Assembly (NCBI RefSeq): GCF_947501785.1
Contig: NZ_CANMXB010000001.1
Coordinates: 2,856,501-2,920,500 of the forward strand
Length of the DNA stretch: 64,000 bases
Direction: 5' to 3'
Source of the DNA: an uncultured Litoreibacter sp.
GTDB lineage: Bacteria > Pseudomonadota > Alphaproteobacteria > Rhodobacterales > Rhodobacteraceae
Shown: one piece after another, positions 45,365 to 54,413 of the stretch
Layout of the letters: each line of letters begins with the position of its first letter
How positions within the stretch are numbered: position 1 is the stretch's first letter
Program-made: the position numbers and the translations under genes
Notes under the pieces: model-generated
Databases searched by the model: none
What the model saw: the letters and a program-made list of their open reading frames with translations, nothing else
What the model was told of the DNA's origin: nothing

Positions 45365-46941
45365 TAGCCCAACGCGCAGCCGTCTTTGCGGGGATCAGAC
45401 GCGCCGTGCAGAACGCCGTTTTCCTCATCAATGAAGATCGCTTGGGCCCCACCGATGGGTGTTTCCGGGACAGAGACACTGTGGCCCAAATCCGACAGTT
45501 CCTGTCTGACCTTGTTTGAATAGCCACGTTCGACCTTCATGTCGCCGGCGTCCGAAAAACTGCGTGGCGCGTCGATGGCTTCTTGGGCGTGCATCCCAAA
45601 ATCCGCTATGTTCGACATAAACCTTGAATGCCCGTTCGGCTGGTAAGCGCCGCCCATAACGCCGAAGGGCATCGTTACTTTCCCGTCTTTCTTCAACATG
45701 CCTGGGATAATCGTATGCATGGGGCGCTTTCCGCCCATCGCTTCATTGGGATGGCCCTCTTCCAGAGAGAACCCTGCGCCGCGGTTCTGAAACAGGATTC
45801 CGAACTTGTCCGATGCGATGCCTGACCCGAAGCTGTGGAAGATCGAATAGATCAGCGACACAGCCATGCGATCCTTGTCGACGACCGTAAGATAGATCGT
45901 CTCCTTGTGGACCTGTTCGGACAATTTTGCCGGTTCCGCCATTGCCCTGTTGGGGTCAATCAACGCGGCAAGGGCCTTGGCCGTGTCCATCGACAGCATG
46001 TGATCCAGGCGGCTCATGTGGTCGTGGTCGGCCAAGAACCGGTTGCGTGCGTAATAGGCCAGCTTGGCTGCCTCCGCTTCGATATGCGCTCTTTGCGTTC
46101 CAAGCGGGTCGAGGGCGGCAATGTCGAATTCCGATAGGATGTTGTTCATTAAGATCGCTGTTGCGCCCTGTCCGTTTGGCGGATGCTCGACCAGCTCGAT
46201 CTCTTTGTAGGTGCCGGAAATTGGTGTGGTGTATTCGCAAGCGGTTGATGAAAAGTCGTCCAAGGTGTGGGTGCCACCTGCTGCACGCAGGGAGGCAACC
46301 ATGTCTTCCGCAACTTCTCCTTCATAAAATGCATCTCGGCCATGCTCCGCGATCCGCCGCAATACGTCCGCCTGTTTGGGGGCCCGGAACACTTGCCCCG
46401 GTTTTGGTGCCTTACCATTGATGAGGTAGTGTTTGGCACCGGCCCCTTCAGGCGTGCCTTCGGCTTCTGACCAGTCAAAGCTCGTTCTGGGGCCGACTGG
46501 TACGCCTGCTTCGGCATAGTAGATCGCCGGCGCCAGAATGCTCTTTAGCCCGAGCTTTCCGTGATCTTTGGACAACCTGCAAAAAGCGTCAATTGCACCC
46601 GGCACCGTTACCGCATTTGCATCATAGGTGGGCATCACGGAATGCCCGGCTGCCCGAAGGACAGACGCATCCAGTGCAGAAGGTGCACGGCCGGAGCCAT
46701 TTAGCGCGATGATATCGTCAGACCCGGCGGGCTTGACCAAGAAGAAGCAGTCACCCCCAATTCCGGTCATTTGAGGTTCACAAATACCCAGAAGCACGGC
46801 GGCAGAGATTGCCGCATCGACGGCATTCCCACCAGCTTCCAACATCTGAACTGCAACCTTCGCAGCCAGCGGATGAGAGGTGGCGCACATGCCGTTCTGT
46901 GCGAAAACCGTCGAGCGGCCCGGTTGGTGAAAATCTCGCAT
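45361..46941 (-). CDS. ggt: Gamma-glutamyltransferase family protein
   Basis: A 526-aa N-terminal-nucleophile hydrolase precursor. The autoprocessing/catalytic Thr is in 'KETIYLTVVDKDRMA' (Thr348), aligned to the Thr of 'TTHYSVVD' in E. coli; 'FHSFGSGIASDKFGILFQN' and 'KRPMHTIIPGML' follow as expected. There is no clear signal peptide (residues 1-25 are polar), unlike the periplasmic E. coli enzyme. Substrates may be glutathione or related gamma-glutamyl compounds. The ATG at 46941 starts the conserved region; upstream residues to 47040 are unconserved. Confidence 0.88.
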   Translation of the reverse strand: MRDFHQPGRSTVFAQNGMCATSHPLAAKVAVQMLEAGGNAVDAAISAAVLLGICEPQMTGIGGDCFFLVKPAGSDDIIALNGSGRAPSALDASVLRAAGHSVMPTYDANAVTVPGAIDAFCRLSKDHGKLGLKSILAPAIYYAEAGVPVGPRTSFDWSEAEGTPEGAGAKHYLINGKAPKPGQVFRAPKQADVLRRIAEHGRDAFYEGEVAEDMVASLRAAGGTHTLDDFSSTACEYTTPISGTYKEIELVEHPPNGQGATAILMNNILSEFDIAALDPLGTQRAHIEAEAAKLAYYARNRFLADHDHMSRLDHMLSMDTAKALAALIDPNRAMAEPAKLSEQVHKETIYLTVVDKDRMAVSLIYSIFHSFGSGIASDKFGILFQNRGAGFSLEEGHPNEAMGGKRPMHTIIPGMLKKDGKVTMPFGVMGGAYQPNGHSRFMSNIADFGMHAQEAIDAPRSFSDAGDMKVERGYSNKVRQELSDLGHSVSVPETPIGGAQAIFIDEENGVLHGASDPRKDGCALGY

Positions 46942-47222
46942 TAGGTGCCTCTTCGCGACAATGATTGAAGTCGGAGGATAGGAGGCAATCTGCGAAAGTC
47001 TAGTGGTGGGGAAGATGCAGCTTAGGTTCCTCGACGCCACGCATCTGGGTGGGGGCTGATAAACGCAGCGCCGAGGGAAGCTATGCAGCTACGAAACCCT
47101 TCTGCGTGGGAATTCAGTCCGCGGGTTGCCAATATCGTGGCCAAAGAGTGGCATCGCGTAGTTTCTGGTAAACAATGAGCCGGATTGTTTTCCGTTTCGA
47201 AACAGTTAGGCCTGAATGTCGG
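46942..47222. other. 281-bp intergenic region
   Basis: It lies between the ggt start (46941) and the rsbW-type stop (47223), both leftward. It contains the inverted repeat at 47167-47193 but no ORF or RNA I can support. It should hold the ggt promoter and the terminator of the rsbW/STAS operon, neither clearly seen. Confidence 0.5.
47167..47193. terminator. AT-rich inverted repeat downstream of the RsbW-like gene
   Basis: GGTAAACAAT (47167-47176) and ATTGTTTTCC (47184-47193) form an imperfect 10-bp stem with one mismatch around a 7-nt loop. The stem is AT-rich and lacks a good T-run for the minus strand. It may be a weak terminator for the rsbW/STAS operon. Confidence 0.3.
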
Positions 47223-47717
47223 TCAAGGAGCAGACTCAGGAATAACGAACTTCAGAATGTTGGCGTTTCCGAGCCGTGTGTATATTGGCCCAGGCGCCAG
47301 AGTATGGATCAGATACCATCCAAATCCGCCTTCCGGCAAAGTATCGTATGGAACGTGGCGATCCGGCAAAACGGCGATTGGCAGTTTTTCGTTCGGCATT
47401 GGGACGCCAAAGTCGGTGGTTTCGATCGTGATTTCGTTTTCCGATAATTCCAAGGTAATCTCGATGTTACCCTGATCGCTATGGCCGTAGCCATGTTCAG
47501 CTATGTTGTTCACAACTTCGGCCAGAACCAGATGGGTGTTGCCCAAAATGGTCGGGCCGTAATGGCCGGTTTTCTTGGCCGTCTCGACGACCCGCTCAAT
47601 CATGGTGCCAAGGCAGTCCCCTCCAATTTCGCAGGAGAAATGAAACCGCTTGGCGTGCGCGGTATCGGTATTCACTCCCTTCGGAGTATGATTGGCGTTA
47701 AGCTGCATTCGCGCCAT
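47223..47717 (-). CDS. RsbW-type anti-sigma kinase / GHKL ATPase
   Basis: A 164-aa GHKL-type ATP-binding protein of the SpoIIAB/RsbW group. The N-box is 'LAEVVNNIAEHGY' (E67, N70, N71, E74) and the G1 box is 'TTDFGVPMP' (about 101-109). Such kinases bind and inactivate a sigma factor or other partner and phosphorylate a STAS protein. It overlaps the STAS gene by 20 bp (47698-47717) and is read after it, so the two are coupled. Confidence 0.87.
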   Translation of the reverse strand: MARMQLNANHTPKGVNTDTAHAKRFHFSCEIGGDCLGTMIERVVETAKKTGHYGPTILGNTHLVLAEVVNNIAEHGYGHSDQGNIEITLELSENEITIETTDFGVPMPNEKLPIAVLPDRHVPYDTLPEGGFGWYLIHTLAPGPIYTRLGNANILKFVIPESAP

Positions 47718-48042
47718 TTCCGGAAACTGCGCTTTGAAGGTCGGGGTGGATGATGAAGACTTGGTCCATTTGCGTCAGCTTGAAGACTTTTTCGACGACG
47801 GGCGTCAGGCCGGCAAGTTCCAGTCTGCGCCCCCTCAACAGTTTCAGTGCCGACACCATCGCGCCCAGGCCACTACTGTCCATGAAGGTAACCAACGTCA
47901 GATCCATCACCACCCGGCCGTCCACGTCGCTGGTCGCTTCCCGGAACTGATCTTTGATGTGAACAGCGCTCGCGGCATCGATACGGGTGGTGTCCGGTGT
48001 GAGTACCAGTACGCCGTTCTCAGTCTTGCTCGTCAGGTTCAT
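47698..48042 (-). CDS. STAS-domain anti-anti-sigma factor
   Basis: A 114-aa STAS protein. The phosphorylation region 'VTFMDSSGLGAMVSALK' contains DSSG at 55-58, where the kinase would modify Ser. With the RsbW-type kinase downstream it forms a partner-switching module. The first residues are well conserved and the ATG at 48042 fits. It is the first gene of the pair. Confidence 0.87.
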   Translation of the reverse strand: MNLTSKTENGVLVLTPDTTRIDAASAVHIKDQFREATSDVDGRVVMDLTLVTFMDSSGLGAMVSALKLLRGRRLELAGLTPVVEKVFKLTQMDQVFIIHPDLQSAVSGNGANAA

Positions 48043-48135
48043 TTTGATCGCTCCATCACATGTTCAAAACGGCTGTAGACATTAAAGATTACTATTCGGT
48101 ATTCAGACGCCCGTAAGGGACGAAGGAGATTTGGG

Positions 48136-49308
48136 ATGAAGAATGTCGTAATTGCCGGGGCAAGCCGCACGCCGATGGGCGGGTTTCAGGGAGACTTTGG
48201 CGACGCCGACGCGCCAACATTGGGGGGAGCCGCAATCAAGGCCGCAATGGCGGAAGCTGGGGCAACCACCGTCGACGAAGTCCTCATGGGCTGTGTGCTG
48301 CCAGCCGGTCAGGGACAAGCGCCCGCGCGCCAGGCCGGGTTTGCTGCCGGTCTTGGGGAAGACGTCCCCGCAACGACACTCAACAAGATGTGCGGGTCGG
48401 GCATGAAAGCCGCGATGATTGCGTTTGACCAAATCGCACTGGGCCACGCGGACACAATGATCGCCGGTGGCATGGAGAGCATGACCAATGCCCCGTATCT
48501 GTTGCCAAAGATGCGTGACGGTGCGCGGATCGGGCATCAACAGGTTCAGGATTCGATGTTCCTCGACGGGTTGGAAGACGCCTATGACAAGGGGCGGTTG
48601 ATGGGAACGTTCGCGGAGGATTGCGCCGAGAAATTCCAGTTTACCCGCGAGGCGCAGGATCAATATGCACTGGCCTCCCTAAGTCGTGCGCTGGATGCGC
48701 AAAGCTCTGGTGCATTTGATCGTGAAATCTCGTCGGTCACGATGTCTTCGCGCAAGGGCGACGTGGTCGTGGAAGCCGATGAACAACCCGCCAAGGCGCG
48801 GCCCGAGAAGATACCGCAGCTGAAGCCAGCGTTCCGCAAGGACGGCTCGGTGACCGCAGCGAACGCGTCGTCCATTTCGGACGGGGCGGCTGCGCTGCTG
48901 CTGGCGTCACAGGATGCGGCTGAGGCGCAGGGCATGCAAATCCGCGCGCGGATCATGGGCCATGCCAGCCATGCGCAAGCGCCGGGGTGGTTCACCACAG
49001 CGCCGATCCCGGCGGTGCAGAAGTTGTTGGAGCAGATCGGGTGGACGAAAGACGACGTTGACCTGTGGGAGATCAATGAGGCGTTTGCGGTGGTCCCAAT
49101 GGCGTTCATGCATGAGATGGGCGTGCCGCATGACAAGGTCAACGTGAACGGCGGAGCCTGTGCTTTGGGTCACCCCATTGGGGCGTCTGGCGCGCGGATC
49201 ATGGTGACGTTGCTGAACGCGCTGGAAACGCGTGGGCTGAAACGCGGAGTTGCTGCGATTTGCATCGGTGGCGGCGAAGGCACCGCGATTGCGATCGAAC
49301 GGGTCTGA
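48136..49308 (+). CDS. Acetyl-CoA acyltransferase (thiolase)
   Basis: A 390-aa thiolase that joins or cleaves acyl-CoA. The nucleophile is Cys86 in 'LNKMCGSGMKAAM', the base His346 is in 'GGACALGHPIGASGARI' and Cys376 is in 'VAAICIGGGEG'. All three catalytic residues are conserved. It could serve in beta-oxidation or in acetoacetyl-CoA synthesis for polyhydroxyalkanoate. It starts at ATG 48136 with AGGAG upstream and overlaps the next gene by 1 bp. Confidence 0.92.
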   Translation: MKNVVIAGASRTPMGGFQGDFGDADAPTLGGAAIKAAMAEAGATTVDEVLMGCVLPAGQGQAPARQAGFAAGLGEDVPATTLNKMCGSGMKAAMIAFDQIALGHADTMIAGGMESMTNAPYLLPKMRDGARIGHQQVQDSMFLDGLEDAYDKGRLMGTFAEDCAEKFQFTREAQDQYALASLSRALDAQSSGAFDREISSVTMSSRKGDVVVEADEQPAKARPEKIPQLKPAFRKDGSVTAANASSISDGAAALLLASQDAAEAQGMQIRARIMGHASHAQAPGWFTTAPIPAVQKLLEQIGWTKDDVDLWEINEAFAVVPMAFMHEMGVPHDKVNVNGGACALGHPIGASGARIMVTLLNALETRGLKRGVAAICIGGGEGTAIAIERV

Positions 49309-49760
49309 TGCTGGACTACGCAGCGCTGCAGCAAGCGATCTTGAGCCTTACCGAGGGTGAAGACGACGCGGTCGCCTTAATGGCGACCGTGGCCTGCGAA
49401 GTGCATCACGCGGATAGCAGGTTCGACTGGACCGGTTTTTACCGGGTGGTTGAGCCAGAGCTGATGAAAATCGGTCCGTATCAGGGCGGGCACGGATGCC
49501 TCGTGATCCCATTCTCCCGCGGCGTATGCGGCGCGGCTGCGCGGACAGGTGAAGTTCAGCTGGTGCCAGATGTGGACGCGTTTGCCGGGCATATCGCCTG
49601 CGCATCGTCCACTCGTTCCGAGCTGGTTTTGCCCGTGTTTAACGGGCAAGGTGATCTGATTGCGGTCTTTGATATCGATAGCGACCAGCCAGATGCCTTC
49701 ACCGATGAGGATGCGACCAAAATGCCGGAAATACTGGCGTCGGTTTTTGGCCGTTCGTGA
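49308..49760 (+). CDS. Free methionine-(R)-sulfoxide reductase (GAF domain)
   Basis: A 150-aa GAF-fold reductase of free methionine-R-sulfoxide, using thioredoxin-linked Cys. The three catalytic Cys lie at 64 (HGC), 74 (GVCG) and 98 (HIAC), with spacings of 10 and 24 identical to those of the E. coli enzyme (84, 94, 118). 'DWTGFYRVVE' and 'SELVLPVFNGQGDLIAVFDI' are family blocks. The ATG at 49308 overlaps the thiolase stop (TGATG). Confidence 0.88.
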   Translation: MLDYAALQQAILSLTEGEDDAVALMATVACEVHHADSRFDWTGFYRVVEPELMKIGPYQGGHGCLVIPFSRGVCGAAARTGEVQLVPDVDAFAGHIACASSTRSELVLPVFNGQGDLIAVFDIDSDQPDAFTDEDATKMPEILASVFGRS

Positions 49761-49780
49761 CGCCGGGCTCTTTGCCGTCG

Positions 49781-50476
49781 TCAGAGCGCAAGATCTTCCA
49801 GAAGCATTTCCTTGGTGTAATCCGACTTGCCGGACCGGCGTTTCACCCGGCCGCCTTCAACCACGACAAAGCTGTCGCCCAGCCCAAAAGCGAAATCCGC
49901 GTTTTGTTCGACCAGAATGATCGCCATTTCACCTTGAGACCGCAGCAGCCGTAACGTGTCGCCGATCTGCTGGATCACGTTGGGCTGAATGCCTTCGGTC
50001 GGCTCGTCAAGCAGCAGCACCTTGGGCCGGGTGACCAACGCGCGCGCAATGGCCAGTTGCTGCTGCTGCCCACCGGACAGGTCACCGCCGCGCCGGGATT
50101 TCATGTCTTGCAGCACCGGGAAGAGGTCGAAGATATTATCGGGGATGGTGCGGTCGGCTCTGGGCAGGCAGGCGAAGCCGGTCTCCAGGTTTTCCATGAC
50201 GGTCATCATCGGGAACACTTCGCGGCCTTGGGGGACGTAGGCGATGCCAGCTTGCGCAGCGGCGAAGGCGGAGGTCAGCCGCACCACCTGATCGGCCACT
50301 CTGACCGTTCCGGCAGAGGTCGGATGACGCCCCGCAATCGCTTTTAGCAGGCTGGTTTTCCCGACCCCGTTATTGCCGATAACAGCGGTGATCTGGCCGG
50401 GTGCTGCGTTGAGTGACAGCCCATAGAGGATCTGGCTTTGGCCGTAGTGCAGGTCAAGGTGTTCAACATCAAGCAT
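49781..50476 (-). CDS. urtE: Urea ABC transporter ATP-binding subunit UrtE
   Basis: A 231-aa LivF-type ATPase. Walker A is 'GNNGVGKTSLLKAI', the signature is 'DLSGGQQQQLAIARAL' and Walker B is 'VLLLDEPTEGIQPNV'. It powers the UrtBC permease. It starts at ATG 50476 and overlaps the urtD stop by 8 bp; a longer frame to 50554 adds unconserved residues. Position after urtD and the full urtABCDE order support the specific call over LivF. Confidence 0.88.
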   Translation of the reverse strand: MLDVEHLDLHYGQSQILYGLSLNAAPGQITAVIGNNGVGKTSLLKAIAGRHPTSAGTVRVADQVVRLTSAFAAAQAGIAYVPQGREVFPMMTVMENLETGFACLPRADRTIPDNIFDLFPVLQDMKSRRGGDLSGGQQQQLAIARALVTRPKVLLLDEPTEGIQPNVIQQIGDTLRLLRSQGEMAIILVEQNADFAFGLGDSFVVVEGGRVKRRSGKSDYTKEMLLEDLAL

Positions 50477-51218
50477 TGGACCGCCCCAGATAAACCTCGA
50501 TGACCGTCGGGTTGGATGTGACGTGGTCCAGGCTGCCTTCGGCCAGCACCGCACCTTCGTGCAGTACGGTGACTTTGCAGTTCAGGCGGCGCACGAACTC
50601 CATGTCATGTTCCACCACCACAACCGCACGTGTTTCTGCCGCGCGTTTGAGGATGTCGGTCGTCTTCTCACGCTCTTCCACCGTCATGCCTGCGGCGGGT
50701 TCATCCACCAATAGCAGCCGCGGCTCCTGCGCCAGCAGCATCCCAATTTCCAGCCATTGCTTTTGCCCGTGGCTCAGCTCACCTGCGCTGCGGGTGAGGC
50801 TGTCCAGAAGGCCGATTTCCTCGGCGATTTTTTCGATGCGTTCGGCGTTTCGGGCGGTTTTCTTGTGCATAAGCACGGTGAACGGCCCGCGCGGGTTTTT
50901 AAGAGCCATGGCCAGATTTTGTCGCACGGTTTGATCTTCAAACACCGTGGGTTTCTGGAACTTGCGCCCAATGCCCTCCATCGCAATCTGGCTTTCCGAC
51001 ATGCCCAGCAGGGACATGTTCTTTTCGCCCCATTTGACGGTGCCTTCGTCCGGTTTGGTTTTGCCGGTCACGATGTCCATGAAGGTGGTTTTGCCCGCGC
51101 CGTTGGGGCCAATGATGGCGCGCAATTCGGGCTCGGCAAAGTTGATCGACAGGTTGTTGATGGCGCGGAACCCGTCAAATGAAACGGTAACCCCGGAGAC
51201 TTCCAAAAGCATACTCAT
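50469..51218 (-). CDS. urtD: Urea ABC transporter ATP-binding subunit UrtD
   Basis: A 249-aa LivG-type ATPase. Walker A is 'IGPNGAGKTTFMDIVTGKTK', the signature is 'ELSHGQKQWLEIGMLL' and Walker B is 'LLLVDEPAAGMTVEE'. 'KFQKPTVFEDQTVRQNLAMAL' is the Q-loop region, typical for UrtD. It overlaps urtC by an ATGA and urtE by 8 bp. Confidence 0.88.
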   Translation of the reverse strand: MSMLLEVSGVTVSFDGFRAINNLSINFAEPELRAIIGPNGAGKTTFMDIVTGKTKPDEGTVKWGEKNMSLLGMSESQIAMEGIGRKFQKPTVFEDQTVRQNLAMALKNPRGPFTVLMHKKTARNAERIEKIAEEIGLLDSLTRSAGELSHGQKQWLEIGMLLAQEPRLLLVDEPAAGMTVEEREKTTDILKRAAETRAVVVVEHDMEFVRRLNCKVTVLHEGAVLAEGSLDHVTSNPTVIEVYLGRSNA

Positions 51219-52381
51219 GACGGTTTCCTGACCAGATAATCAAAGAGTCCGCCAATGCCCTTTGGGAAAAACAGCGTGACCGCCACGAAGCTGAAGCCGA
51301 GCAGCACCAGCCACCAATCGGTCCACTCGATTGTATAAGAGCCTACCGGGATCGACGGTGCGCCGCCGCCGGTAAACCAGCTCGACATGAGCGACACGAA
51401 GGCCGCGCCGATCGCAGCGCCGTACAGCCGCCCCCGGCCGCCGATGGCGACCCAGACGGCCAAATAGATAGAGGCAATCGGCGCAATCTCACCGGGGTTG
51501 ATGATGCCCGCCTGCGGGTAGTAGAGCGCGCCCGCTATGCCCGCCACGACGGCGGTGATGGTGAAGACGAACAGCTTGTAGCTTTCCACGTGGTAGCCGA
51601 GGAACCGCACCCGCGCCTCATTGTCGCGGATGCCCTTGATGACGCTGCCCATCTTGCCCGATACGACCCACGCGAAGAACACATAGCCAACTGCCAGAGC
51701 CGCCGCCGAGGCGATGAAGAAGATGATCGAGATGGTGGCTTGTGGGGTGGTGTCGAAACCGGGGATGTTTTGCAGGCCGGACAGGCCGTTATTGCCGCGC
51801 AACCCGCTGTCGTTTTGAAACAGGTACAGCGATAGGGCCAGCGTCATGGCTTGGGTCAGGATTGACAGGTAGACCCCGGTGACGCGGCTGCGAAAGGCCA
51901 GCCATCCGAAGACCAGCGCAAGCAGGCCGGGGATAAGGACCACCATCAGCAGTTGCAGCAACAAGCTGTCCGCGAAGGCCCAGATCAGCGGGAACTCGGC
52001 TGATCCCACGACACCGAAGATCTGGTTCCCAATAGCGTCCGAAATTTCTTGCGGCGTCGGCGGAATGGTTTGGTTGGTCAGGCTCTCCAACACGATGCCT
52101 TCGGTCCGCGCGTACATCAGCCACATCCCGACGGCGTAGCCGCCGATGCCAAAGAATGCGAAGTGGCCCAAGGATAGGATGCCGCAATAGCCCCAGACCA
52201 CGTCCATCGCGATTGCGATCAGGCACAGGCACAGCGTCTTGCCCAAGGTTTTGACGAAGGAGGTGGAGATCACCCCTATGCCGGTGACCTCGGACAGCAT
52301 GGTGACGCCGAAGGTGAACAGCCCAAGCGCGGCTAGGAACCACAGGACCGACGGGTTTTGCGCGATGAAGGTGTTTTTCAT
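51215..52381 (-). CDS. urtC: Urea ABC transporter permease UrtC
   Basis: A 388-aa LivM-type permease with about ten hydrophobic helices. 'GYCGILSLGHFAFFGIGGYA' is the LivM signature, and the extended loop 'GNQIFGVVGSAEFPLIWAFA' is typical of UrtC. It is translated with urtB (4 bp gap) and urtD (4 bp overlap). It forms the channel with UrtB. Confidence 0.88.
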   Translation of the reverse strand: MKNTFIAQNPSVLWFLAALGLFTFGVTMLSEVTGIGVISTSFVKTLGKTLCLCLIAIAMDVVWGYCGILSLGHFAFFGIGGYAVGMWLMYARTEGIVLESLTNQTIPPTPQEISDAIGNQIFGVVGSAEFPLIWAFADSLLLQLLMVVLIPGLLALVFGWLAFRSRVTGVYLSILTQAMTLALSLYLFQNDSGLRGNNGLSGLQNIPGFDTTPQATISIIFFIASAAALAVGYVFFAWVVSGKMGSVIKGIRDNEARVRFLGYHVESYKLFVFTITAVVAGIAGALYYPQAGIINPGEIAPIASIYLAVWVAIGGRGRLYGAAIGAAFVSLMSSWFTGGGAPSIPVGSYTIEWTDWWLVLLGFSFVAVTLFFPKGIGGLFDYLVRKPS

Positions 52382-52385
52382 GGGA

Positions 52386-54323
52386 TCAATCCGCTGCCGC
52401 GCGGCCTTTGAGGGCGACGATGCCCTTGGGCCGGAATTGAATGAAGAGGATGATGAACAGGATCATATAGGTCTGCGCCGCCAGCGTGTTGGACGGGTTC
52501 AGCCACTCGATCCCCTTTTGCAGGAACCCGATCATCGAGGCGCCCGCCAGCGTGCCCCAGACGTTGCCAACCCCGCCGACCACGACGGTCATGAAGGATT
52601 GCACAATGTAGTCCGCGCCCATTTCGCTGGTCACCTTGGCGTAGAGCCCGATAGCCACGCCTGCGATCCCGGCGATGCCGGAGCCCAGCCCGAAGGTCAG
52701 CATGTTGATGCGGTCGGGGTTGATGCCCATAGAAGCCGCCATGCCAGGGTTCTGGGTCACCGCGCGCACCTCAAGGCCCAGCCTTGTACGTTTCAGCACA
52801 AACAGGATCAGCCCGAGGAATAGCAGCGCCAACACGAAAATCGCGATGCGGATGTAGCTGATTTGAATCACGTCCGAGAACACCAGCGCCCCGTCCAGCC
52901 AATCGGGCGAGGTCAGAGGGCGGGCCTGCGTGCCGAATATGTTCTTGGCCAGCTGTTGCAGCGCGATTGAGATTCCGAAGGTGGCCAACAGGGTTTCCAA
53001 CGGGCGGTGATACAAATGCCGGATGACCAGCCGCTCCATCGTGACGCCCGCGCCGAAGGTAATGGCAAACGCCAAAGGCAGGGCGACGAGGATCGAGACG
53101 GTGTAGTCGGGGATGAACAGTTGCACGACGTAGCCGGTATAGGCCCCCATCATGATGAACTCGCCATGGGCCATGTTGATGACGCCCATGACGCCGAAGG
53201 TGATGGCCAACCCGATGGCCGCGAGAAAGTAGATCGAGGCCAGCGACAGACCGTCCAACGCCAAATCGGCGGTTTGCGCCCAGCCGACGCGGGTCTCGAC
53301 CGACTTTAGCGCGGCTTGCGCCGCTGCGGTGATCGTCGCATCTGTTTCGCTGTAGATCTCGTAGAACACATGCTCCGACAAGGCTGCGTCGCGGTACACA
53401 TCGGTCACCAGTTGCGGCACCGTACCGGCCTCGGCCAGTCGCGCGTAGGCGCGGTTGCGGGCCTCGTCGGTGTCCAGCAGGGCCACCGGGATGTCTGCCA
53501 CGCGGCCGTCGATGATGTTGGCCTCAAGAGCGGCCCGAACGACGTCCGGAGGCGTCCGCGTTGGGGCCAGGTCTGCATCGATCAGTTGTTGGTAAAACGC
53601 GTCAGGCGCGGTGGTCGGGTCCAGTATCTGCGCAACATTGCCCTCTGGCGCGTTCTTTGAGACGCCGGTCTTCACCGTCAAAATCTGGTTCAAGACGCTG
53701 CGCGCTTCAACGGATGTGTCGCGCGACAGGCTTTCAATCGCGGCAATCCTGTCTGCGGGCAGGTCTGCAAACCGCGCGGACAGGAAATTGGCCAGCTGTA
53801 CTTTGCGCGCTTTGATATCGGCGTCTGCGTCGCCGTCGATCGAGGCCAGCAGAGGCGCCAATTGTGCGGCCTCAGGCTTGCGGGCAATGGATGTCAGCGC
53901 GTCCATACGGCGTTCGGGGTCTGGGTCGGAAAGCTGGAACTGCACCAGGGCCGTTCCAATCAGCCGCCTGACACCGCCATTGGGTTTGAGCTGGATGAAT
54001 TCTGATTTCTGACCGGTGAAGGTGTCAGAGGTGTCGACATCGGTCAGCGTCAGCTCCGCCCCGTCTGCGACCCCGATGAAGAAGGTGCCGTCCAGATCTT
54101 GCCACACGTTCTTCGCAGCCCATGCTTCCAGGAACTGAGGTACCTGCGTAAGGTCGGACCCCACCAGCTGATCGAGCACGACCCCCACGCGCTTGCGGGA
54201 CGGCTTGGCAATTTCGCCGCCATGCGTCTGCAATATGTCTTGGAACGGTGTCGCAGGGTCCTGCGCCTGCGCGGAATGAAGCGTGCCAAAGATCAAGGCA
54301 ATGGCAAGGATAATACGGCGCAT
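52386..54323 (-). CDS. urtB: Urea ABC transporter permease UrtB with long periplasmic N-terminus
   Basis: A 645-aa permease. Residues 1-20 are a signal peptide; residues 21-350 form an extra N-terminal periplasmic region with repeated helical units ('RRMDALTSIARKPEAAQLAP'), absent from LivH but common in UrtB; the permease starts near 355 with 'GVMGVINMAHGEFIMMGAYT' (377-396). Eight or so helices follow. The long N-terminus supports UrtB over LivH. It comes after urtA, with a terminator-like hairpin between. Confidence 0.87.
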   Translation of the reverse strand: MRRIILAIALIFGTLHSAQAQDPATPFQDILQTHGGEIAKPSRKRVGVVLDQLVGSDLTQVPQFLEAWAAKNVWQDLDGTFFIGVADGAELTLTDVDTSDTFTGQKSEFIQLKPNGGVRRLIGTALVQFQLSDPDPERRMDALTSIARKPEAAQLAPLLASIDGDADADIKARKVQLANFLSARFADLPADRIAAIESLSRDTSVEARSVLNQILTVKTGVSKNAPEGNVAQILDPTTAPDAFYQQLIDADLAPTRTPPDVVRAALEANIIDGRVADIPVALLDTDEARNRAYARLAEAGTVPQLVTDVYRDAALSEHVFYEIYSETDATITAAAQAALKSVETRVGWAQTADLALDGLSLASIYFLAAIGLAITFGVMGVINMAHGEFIMMGAYTGYVVQLFIPDYTVSILVALPLAFAITFGAGVTMERLVIRHLYHRPLETLLATFGISIALQQLAKNIFGTQARPLTSPDWLDGALVFSDVIQISYIRIAIFVLALLFLGLILFVLKRTRLGLEVRAVTQNPGMAASMGINPDRINMLTFGLGSGIAGIAGVAIGLYAKVTSEMGADYIVQSFMTVVVGGVGNVWGTLAGASMIGFLQKGIEWLNPSNTLAAQTYMILFIILFIQFRPKGIVALKGRAAAD

Positions 54324-54374
54324 GTCAGTCTTTCGGGGTCAGTCAGAGCTCTGGTGGAAAACAAGTCACTCGTA

Positions 54375-54402
54375 AAACAAGACGAGGCCGCTGAATGCGG
54401 CC
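54375..54402 (-). terminator. Hairpin between urtA and urtB (partial terminator)
   Basis: GGCCGC (54386-54391) and GCGGCC (54397-54402) form a 6-bp stem with a 5-nt loop, read on the minus strand just past the urtA stop (54414), then GTCTTGTTTT. Similar hairpins after binding-protein genes let a high-expressed urtA outpace the permease genes; that role is inference. Confidence 0.6.
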
Positions 54403-54413
54403 CCGCCAAATGC

